NCBI GenBank assembly: GCA_964019155.1
Contig: OZ025243.1
Coordinates: 25,695,444-25,759,443 of the forward strand
DNA length: 64,000 nt
Direction of reading: 5' to 3'
Source: Osedax fenrisi
Taxonomy: Eukaryota; Annelida; Polychaeta; Sabellida; Siboglinidae
The notes beneath the pieces are model-generated. The model was not told where the DNA came from. It saw nothing but the letters and a program-made list of their open reading frames with translations, and ran no database searches. The number at the start of each line of letters is the position of its first letter. Positions within the stretch are counted from its first letter, which is position 1. This document shows, piece after piece, positions 56,335-64,000 of the stretch. The translations under genes were made by a program, and so were the position numbers.

Positions 56335-56625
56335 TCTATGCAATTGTTGTCATAGCAACCATGTATAGGATCGTAATATAGCGAGCTGTTATATAATCAC
56401 TACACGCATGCGTGGTCACCTCTTACGTAACGAGACTAGTGGGTAAGTGGACAGCGCGGTGTTGATGTAGTGGACGGTACGGTGTTGGTACCACGCGACC
56501 ACTACTGACCACTACTGACCACTACTGACCTCTACTGACCGACCACCTGACACACATGTGTTGCTGGTATACACACGACTACAGGACACCCCTAATTAGT
56601 ACACTTGTAACTTTCGCTTGTTTTA
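56335..56625. other. Conserved island 2 (copy C)
   Basis: Counterpart of 1660-1990, with about four CACTACTGAC units where A has two. Confidence 0.55.
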
Positions 56626-56758
56626 GTAACACCACCCTAGCGGATGTAATTAATGATACATTTTAGCGTAATATTTAAATGATAATAATTTTAAATTGTC
56701 AACAACAAAAATATGAATAAACTCTATAATATTCCTATAGTAACAATAGATATAATTG

Positions 56759-56792
<34 letters not shown>

Positions 56793-57239
56793 CATGGTTA
56801 CAATTCATTTATATGTGTATTTGATGTTATATAAACGATTTTAATCGTATTAATTTGAAGTATTTAAAGATTATATGTGCTATAATTATTGAAGGATAAC
56901 AATGTAATAGGTTCACAAATAACATAACCATTAAATTGACTTTCAGATGATTTATAAAATATAAATAATTAAATAATACTTAGTAAATTACTAGTAACAC
57001 TTCTACAAAGACGATATAGTTATATTATAGTACTGTATAACTGGTAATGTAACTATAATATAGTAATGTTATCATAATGTGGTTATTTGTAGCATGACAT
57101 TGACATCCTTTTGATAAAGACGACTTTCATATAAATTGGTTTATCTAGATGTGAAAATATACATCAATGCATACATACAGTCTGATATATTCATAGTTTC
57201 CCTAATAATAATCTCATAAGTGTCTTACATAAACAAAGC
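56626..57239. other. Copy C AT-rich intron
   Basis: (TA)n at 56,764-56,788; otherwise featureless. Confidence 0.4.
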
Positions 57240-57862
57240 TATATTAATATTGTTTACATAGTTTGTGGGTGTGTAATCACTCACTAATATAGTCTCTGAA
57301 CGTTAACATCATTAATAAACGATGAATTAAGTCAGCAGTGGTAGTGATGTAACCGTGGGCCTCTGATGGATTAATAAGAAGCCGGATGTTTGGCAGATTG
57401 TTAGTAAACAACCCGAAATAGAGATATCGTCTGTCTGCGATGAACAGTAAATATAGAATAAACTAGAATTTATATAGGCTCTCGTATGTCTCAGTAATTC
57501 ATGTCAATATTTTAATAGGCAATCTGGCAGTTGATACTGACAAATTAATAGGAATTTATAATGTAAGTAAATAGACGACAGTCGAAAGTAGGGAGAATTC
57601 GGATTTATTCCCAGGTCTATATTTAATAGACGTTATCGTCTGTTTCTAAACGCTCAGTAATGACCAATGGTCAACACTTAAAGATAACAGTGGTCAACTG
57701 TGCTATAATAGTCTATTAGTAGTAGTGATACATGTAGCATGCTGAACCTTTATCACAACATAGAGTTATGTAATTCTGTTATCTGCTATCTTTTACAGAT
57801 CACACATAAACAATACAACACTCATATTTCATCTTTAATGTAAGCTTGTCTATAAAAAATGT
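57240..57862. other. Conserved island 1 (copy C)
   Basis: Reverse complement of 640-1260 with few changes over about 620 bp. The microexon-like stretch of A reads ACAGACGATATCTCTATT here and lacks the same donor, weakening that idea. Confidence 0.65.
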
Positions 57863-58280
57863 TTCTAATTATAAAATAAATAAACCCATACATACACATA
57901 CATACACATACATAAACACATACATACATAAACACACACACACACACAAACAACACCTACAATGTAGATTATCTGTAAACAACAAATATCGCCATTAAAA
58001 GTATCACTAGAATACAAGAGTACTTACAATATTAACATAGATAATATAATACCTGTAATGTACTTCACAGTGTGTGTAATAGTTTGTACATTATGTACAA
58101 GTCTAATAAAATAGTCAACTCAATATTTCTCAGAATCATTACATCGAATAAATATTTCTTATATATCGAGTTTCTGATAATATTCCTCAAATAACTTTAA
58201 AACTATAATGTCGATGTTAACATTTGATATTTTTTGAATCCATTATTTTGTAGCCTATACCACGAATTTATATTTCTAAC

Positions 58281-58561
58281 CGAGTGGCTCTGCTTCAGAC
58301 TAGCTTGACCGGAAATGCCCTCAGCTGATGACCTCTCAGCCTCTCTGAACTGTTGATGTTTACGTTCCTGCCTCCTCATTATCAATATAGCCACGCTTAG
58401 CAAACTGATAGTCAATATACCAACACCCGCCACGCACACCAACACCGTGACGTCAGCGTGGCGGTCGTCCTCAATAGACCACGTGGTTAGGTTCGCGACC
58501 TCCTGTATACGGTACACTACCGGGGAACCGAACAGGATAGGGGAACCGGAATCTCTGACAC
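58281..58561 (-). CDS. Protocadherin copy C: membrane-proximal, transmembrane and juxtamembrane exon
   Basis: Acceptor ATCCACCAG before 58561, phase 1, and donor TCG|GTTAGA after 58281, phase 0. Joined to the previous exon it completes FELFIG then VRDSGSPILFGSPVVYRI, the end of a cadherin repeat (V-x-D-x-G-x-P) and the membrane-proximal region. It has an N-glycosylation site (NLT), then the helix VLVCVAGVGILTISLLSVAI and basic MRRQERKHQ. The tail begins EAERSSAEGISGQASLKQS. Type I plasma-membrane protein. Reading past the donor gives about 26 codons to a stop at 58,203, which I regard as intron. Confidence 0.88.
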
Positions 58562-58836
58562 CTGGTGGATGTTGCAGGCGTTATATAAACATACTTACGT
58601 AATATGATATAATGATGATGTAACGGAAACTGTTATTATATTATTCGATAATTTGATATAAAGTTAGATGTTCGGGTATCATGTGTTTGAATATACTATA
58701 GTTCGAAATTGAATTAAATTATGTAGTTCGATTTCAAAATATTGGAATTATTCTAAGTTGTTTACATACAATAGTGAATACCCCACAATACAATAAGACT
58801 AATACCTACACAACACACACATAAGTATACACGTAC

Positions 58837-59042
58837 CTATGAATAATTCGAAGTCTGTCAGGTCAGCTGGTTTCTGTGTCCATTTCTCTGAGACCACCAC
58901 GAGGCCGGTGTCCACTACTAACCGGAAGTAGGGAGAGCTGCCCTCTAGGAGACTGTAGTGAAGGCGTCGGTTGACCCCTATATCCGGGTCCGAAGCTCTG
59001 ACCGACGGAAGTGTATCACCCACTACGACCGTACTGGCTATT
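58837..59042 (-). CDS. Protocadherin copy C: last cadherin-repeat exon
   Basis: Acceptor TTTACACAG before 59042 and donor ATAG|GTACGT after 58837. It encodes IASTVVVGDTLPSVRASD, then PDIGVNRRLHYSLLEGSSPY, FRLVVDTGLVVVSEKW and TDFELFI. The A-S-D-P-D-x-G-x-N-x-x-L-x-Y-S-L pattern is the calcium-binding core of an EC repeat. One leading base completes a Thr codon with the AC that ends the exon at 61,786, and the trailing G joins the exon at 58,561, so the phase chain is unbroken. Confidence 0.85.
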
Positions 59043-60030
59043 CTGTGTAAACAGGCGGGTCATGTGGTAACGTATGCATATAAATTAAACTATTTAATTA
59101 TGTAATATTATAGATATATTATATTTTAATATATATATATATAATAATATTATTATTTTAATATATAATATAATTTATATGTATGGCATTGTATATGTAT
59201 ACGTTATAATATCATAATGTCTACAAAGATATACACATTGTGCACACTGTGTATTGAGCAGTATATATTAAGTTAATACTATATATAAACACGTTAATAC
59301 TAAATAATATATAGTATTTACTATATATTATATTAATTTATTAACATACCCCCAAGAAAACATACACATACACATATACTCACACTCACACACGCACATA
59401 TATTGATATACTGTAGTATATACTATACTCTACTATTGTATACAATGCAAGGTTATTGAACTCATCGTATTACGTAATAATGACGTAACTTATCCGTGTT
59501 CATTCAACCGTGACCGTATCACTTTCATCCTAGTATACCGCGTGCGTTTGATTTTAACGGATTATGTATTAATTATAGTCAGCATATAATGAATGCTATA
59601 CTATACTCTATATAAATATATTATAATATATATATATATATATATATACACTTTATATATAGTTATTATACCTTATTGTGTAATATAGTGTATAATATAG
59701 TATACCGAAAATACTATATTAAGTTAACGATATAGATATACATTATTAACTTGCGCAGTCGATATAAACAACAGTTTAACCCTTAACAACATACAGAGAC
59801 CATTACATAATATGTACGTACTTTATATAACAACCATCTATCTTATCATCTCATATCTATATTGATTATAATTGAATTTCTAGTATAGCGTATAATTAAC
59901 CATTCCCATATAAGGACGATGTTGAGGTATACGAGATAAGGTATAAGGTATGGTATTGGAGGTTAACAAGTGGTTACTTAACACTCATGTAGCGCATTAC
60001 TAGTGTACGATGTAATGTAATGTACACACT
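59043..60030. other. Copy C intron, AT-rich
   Basis: 59,440-59,545 matches B 26,205-26,290. (TA)n at 59,630-59,650. No exon. Confidence 0.45.
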
Positions 60031-60289
60031 GTGCGCACCGTATCTATTGATCACGTGATGTCGAACATATACAACGTGACCTATATAGTACGATACCACG
60101 TGACTAAACACGACACTCCACATACAGTGTCAACAGTACGACAGAGGTGTACACGCGCTCTAGATGCATATCTCTCTATATCCTTACACTCACACACTCA
60201 TGCGCACGTATACATAAGTGTGTGCGTGTGTGTGTGCGTGTGTGTGTGCGTGTGTGTGTCACGTGATTGATTTCATATCACACCATCTT
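60031..60289. repeat. CACGTG-bearing stretch and (GT)n repeat
   Basis: (GTGTGTGC)n at 60,216-60,260. The 79-codon frame across it is an artefact of the repeat. Confidence 0.6.
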
Positions 60290-60431
60290 GACCCAGCTCT
60301 AATAGATTGTCACTAACAGATATCAACCACCGCGAGAAGTATGAATAGAAGCTGTTATTATTGTTGATATTATTACAGGCTCTCTCCGTCTTGGAGATAA
60401 TCGTGGTAAATAAACTAATTATATGCTTGTA
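60290..60431. other. 142-bp block almost identical in B and C
   Basis: One mismatch to 27,163-27,304. See there for the possible microexon reading. Confidence 0.6.
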
Positions 60432-61120
60432 TACGTTTTTGTATAAGTAATAATTATATATATAGCTTTATGATATTACTCATGTATGATACCTCAAGAA
60501 ATGTATGTTTTACTCTTTCTTTATTAGTTCATCTCTTTATCGCCCTCTCTATCTCTGTGTTATTAAATAAAAGTCATGACCCCAAGATAATACGTAAATT
60601 AATAATAACTATAATAATAACATCAATAATAATAAGATAAGTAAACAAAAAGTTCGTCAGCCTGTAATATGAAACTCTATCGTAGTAAAGTGACTTAGTA
60701 AAGTTAATTGACCCCACTCCGTACCCCCTATAGGGTTACACTCTATATAGTTAATCAACCCTACAGACCGCGTGTGTGCGTTATTATCTCGCACTAAACG
60801 ATAGCTATTATCTCATCATTATAAATCACAGTTATTGTTATACGTATGCGACAGTTAGCGACACATAGCGGGGGAGTTATTGTTTACTACGCTAGCGATT
60901 AAGTCATTGTTATAATCATCGTGCACCTAGGTAAACAATAGATCTATTGTTCTTTAGGTAGCCTATACCATTACAGTAATGGAATCCCCAGTCTTGAAGG
61001 TAATCCCTTAATCATATTCTGAGAAACAATTCAGACTACCCAGCTGTCAATCACATCTCTGTATACCAGTATACACTATGGTATACCGTTTACACCGTAG
61101 TGTACTACACACATATGTGT
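60432..61120. other. Copy C intron with segments shared with B
   Basis: 60,690-60,960 matches 27,520-27,720, including ACAATAGATCTATTGTTC. No exon. Confidence 0.5.
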
Positions 61121-61124
61121 GTAG

Positions 61125-61285
61125 ATTTTAAAGTTTCGAGATCATGATTTTGATGATTTTAAAGATTTGAGACCATGATTTTGAAGAATTGAAAGGTTTG
61201 AGATCACAATATTTTATAGGGCATAGGGATTTGAAGGTTTGAGACCATGGTTTGAAATATTTGAAAGATTTGAGACCAGTCAACT
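61125..61285. repeat. Imperfect tandem repeat, TTTGAGACCATGATTTTGAA type
   Basis: About five diverged units of 30-40 bp. Not seen in B. No coding frame. Confidence 0.7.
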
Positions 61286-61674
61286 AATTTTACAGCACTA
61301 GTAGATACGCACTAGATATGTCGATATATGATGAGATTAGAGATAAGCTGCCAACGTAAATGCATATATAGGTGTATTTAATACTTTATTTACAATCGTA
61401 TTTGTATACGGATCAAATATGATATAAGAATATATAGCAATAATAATCAACTAACTATTAATTGATACACATATAGGTATTTCATTATGGGTTATACTAT
61501 TTTTTAGTCCGATTATGTGGATTTATAACAACAAATATGACAACGTTTCAATGCATATATTACCTAGTTATAAAGGGCGTATATACATGTCAATTTCGAT
61601 ATTATATTTGTATGTATAACACAAATATCAAAATGAAATATATATAATAACTAATATATGTATAATAGAAGAAA

Positions 61675-61717
<43 letters not shown>

Positions 61718-61785
61718 CATAACTATATACATAACTATATATAAGCCTATAGTTTAAATATAAATATATACACGTAAATACTAAC
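61286..61785. other. Copy C intron with (TA)n at 61,681-61,712
   Basis: The open frame of the cadherin exon continues into this tract as Tyr/Ile repeats; that part is intron. Confidence 0.6.
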
Positions 61786-62135
61786 GTGACAACTTGATCA
61801 GGTTCTGGAAACACGATCACTGGTCTATTATCGTTCACGTCCAGCAGGGTGATGCGGACAATGACCGGTAGTGACATCCTCCTCTGCTGCGGTTGACCAG
61901 TGTCCGTAGCGAGTACGGCCACTATTAGACCGGAAGGATTAGCTTCTCTGTCCAGCGGTCGTAGGGAGCGTATCTCTCCCGTGTGGGGGTCTACTGTCAA
62001 CGCCTCTAGATCGCCGGTGCGGTGTTGGTAGGCGGTCAGACTGTACTGCAGACGGCCATTTCGGCCACTGTCCGAGTCGTGGGCCAGCACTGTCACCAGG
62101 GGGCGTTCTATGTCGTTGTTCTCCGCCAGGGTTAT
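61786..62135 (-). CDS. Protocadherin copy C: cadherin-repeat exon (one full EC repeat)
   Basis: Acceptor GACTACAG before 62135, phase 0, and donor AC|GTTAGT after 61786, phase 2. It encodes ITLAENNDIERPLVTVLAHD, then SDSGRNGRLQYSL, DPHTGEIRSLRPLDRE, GLIVAVLATDTGQPQ, RRMSLPVIVRITLL and DVNDNRPVIVFPEPDQ. All the EC calcium motifs are present: E-N, D-x-D-S-G, L-D-R-E, D-x-G-x-P and DVNDNRP. The coding part is far more GC-rich than the introns. Homophilic calcium-dependent adhesion is the family role. I chose the GTTAGT donor over later GT sites because only it gives the phase needed by the next exon. Confidence 0.9.
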
Positions 62136-62288
62136 CTGTAGTCACGTGTTATTATGAAGCAGCGTTAACAGGATGACGTCATAGTACTATTACGTAATAA
62201 CCAGTAAATTACTCTCTATTGTATATATATTTATATACATATAAATATAATTCCACCATACTGGATCATAAATAATAGTATTAGTATA
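62136..62288. other. Intron upstream of cadherin exon
   Basis: Contains CATAGTACTATTACGTAATA, conserved with B near 28,035. Confidence 0.45.
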
Positions 62289-63258
62289 GGGGAAGGTATC
62301 CGATTACCGACCCCTAAATGATTATTTTTAATAACTTATTCAATATCAAATATATTTATTTGAAATTTTTTAATTAGGGTAATATTATGGTAATGAATAA
62401 TGTAGCTATTTTAAAATGTTGATATAATTATATTTACATGAATAAACAGGGGGGTCGGTAATCGGATATATGTGCCTAATACCGACACCTTTCTCATATT
62501 ACCGACCCCCTAAAATAATCGTGGTATAAATAATTGTAGTATTATAATATCCAATCAAAATAGTAGATATACATAAATATAATTAATTATAACATGCATG
62601 CAATTTATTTATTATTGAATTTATAGTTTAATAGTTATATTATATTAAAATTTAAACTTTATAGTAATTATATTAAAATAGTGTATATTATTATTTAATA
62701 TACATTTATTAATCATTATGTATATAATCAATTGGAATCATGAATCCTAAATCTATATCAATGATATACAAACAACTTACAAACATTTTAAAGTAAAATA
62801 AAGATCTAATTTTATTGGATATTATAAATCATATGGGTCGGTACTAGTGTAATTTAGGGAGTCGGTAATAGGAAAATCATATGGGTTGCTATAATTAAGA
62901 TATATTGTTTAATAGTTATTGAAATTATTGTTATACTTGCTATAAGCATGTAATTGATGTACAATATTATGCATAGAATTAAGTTTTCTATTAATTAATA
63001 ATGTATTTACAATGATTTAAAAAAATTAATTATTCAAATATTTAAAAAGTGAAACCAGAATATTACATTTGATCAAATAACAATTATATGATTGAACATT
63101 TTGATAATCAAAATACTAATTCATATTTACCATTAAATTATTACTATATGTTATATATATATATGTATATATTTTTTGATATTTCTTATAGTTACTGAGA
63201 TACGAGAGGGGTTGGCATTATAATATATAGGAGGGATCGGTAATAGGGGACTTTCCCC
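62289..63258. mobile_element. 970-bp TIR element with TA target duplication
   Basis: The left end GGGGAAGGTATCCGATTACC and the complement of the right end GGGGAAAGTCCCCTATTACC are imperfect inverted repeats about 28 bp long, both followed by GACCCCT or GATCCCT. TA lies on both sides (62,287-62,288 and 63,259-63,260). Inside, GGTCGGTAAT-type motifs recur at least three more times in both orientations. No transposase frame. TA duplication suggests a Tc1/mariner-type MITE. I cannot find it in copy B. Confidence 0.65.
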
Positions 63259-63260
63259 TA

Positions 63261-64000
63261 AATGTGATGTATTCATTGATTGATATTTAGTAACCTCCAA
63301 GTAACGTTGTGATATGAAATGTAATCAATTAACTTGAGTTTATTAACAAGAAAATGTATTGTTACAACTAATAATAATGTATATATAATAATAGTATACT
63401 CTATTATATTTTCATTAATATATATCTATGTGTATAATCTTATAATATATTATTCATTATGCACGTACAAATACAGATTATAGATTACATAGGTATAGTT
63501 ATTGTAATGATCACAGCCTGAATATATTATAGTTGTAGGCTATCTGTGATCCATTACTGTATGCTATTTATTGATATTACGTAATAATCACACCATCATG
63601 TATGCCATATATAGATAATGTTATGAAGTTAATGTGATTCCTGATGCTAATAATATGATGATACTCTGCATGTGATATTAATGGACTAATAGCGTAATAA
63701 TAAAAATATACTTAATAATATAATTCTAAATTAAATATATTAAATAGTTATGATTTTAATTTTAGTTTGATACATTTCTGATAATTTAAAGGATTCATTT
63801 TATTTTTTTTTTCGAATCACATATGTATATTATAATATAGTCAAATATTTAATAATAATTTTGAAATATATAAAAATAATCTGAAATTTTATCGAAATAA
63901 AATTTGAATTCAAAATGTCATTACATTTTATAATATATTAATACATGTATCTGCAGATGGAATCATTAATTGTCGAAATCTATAAATAGAATTCGTGTAT
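63261..64000. other. AT-rich intron of copy C to window edge
   Basis: Aligns with 28,560-29,090 in B. No exon recognised; further ectodomain exons are expected beyond the window. Confidence 0.5.

Larger units (their letters stand above)
44828..64000 (-). repeat. Copy C segmental duplication block (partner of copy B)
   Basis: Collinear with 12,730-29,090 in direct orientation. Its 48.1-58.6 kb part is the inverted partner of copy A (1-8.6 kb). It extends to the window edge. The fullest copy here: all six modelled exons are intact. Confidence 0.75.

Overview
This looks like a window of nuclear DNA from an animal, not from a prokaryote. It is very AT-rich, full of (TA)n microsatellites, and its recognisable genes are split into short exons with GT...AG introns. 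The only gene I can model well is a protocadherin: cadherin ectodomain repeats, one transmembrane segment and a cytoplasmic tail. Protocadherins together with decayed RTE-like and Jockey/CR1-like LINEs and very AT-rich introns would fit a lophotrochozoan invertebrate, but the species cannot be fixed from the sequence.

The window holds three copies of the 3' half of one protocadherin locus. Copy A (+ strand, 1 to about 8,600) has a transmembrane exon cut by the window edge, then three cytoplasmic exons at 4891-4995, 7802-7934 and 8163-8260. Copy C (- strand, 64,000 down to about 44,830) has two cadherin exons (62135-61786, 59042-58837), the transmembrane exon (58561-58281) and the same three cytoplasmic exons (52692-52588, 48565-48433, 48227-48130). 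Splice phases fit at every junction. Copy B (- strand, about 29,090 down to 12,730) is a direct duplicate of the C block that has lost its transmembrane exon, its recognisable cadherin exons and its first cytoplasmic exon. Its last two cytoplasmic exons are still open, correctly phased and correctly bounded. A is inverted relative to B and C, so 1-8.6 kb and 17-29 kb form a giant imperfect palindrome.

The predicted tail is a basic juxtamembrane stretch, a 35-residue tyrosine-rich exon, an exon with the core ADDISVHSTETSNTDSGR, and a last exon ending in ...NSSIV, which fits a class I PDZ-binding C-terminus. Between the exons lie about nine non-coding islands with strong similarity between copies, separated by AT-rich DNA that no longer aligns. 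One island carries a perfect CTCF-core match in A and C.

Layout: 1-8.6 kb copy A; 8.98-11.95 kb two RTE-like LINE fragments in opposite orientation around a 14-bp satellite; 12.7-29.1 kb copy B, with a CpG-rich block at 13.1-13.6 kb, a Harbinger-like element at 15.0-15.9 kb and a roughly 90-copy 23-bp satellite at 19.1-21.2 kb; 29.1-44.8 kb a spacer of decayed LINEs with one possible exon of an unknown gene at 41.6-41.8 kb; 44.8-64 kb copy C, with a 970-bp TIR element at 62.3-63.3 kb. I recognised no rRNA gene, functional tRNA gene, CRISPR array or prokaryotic operon.
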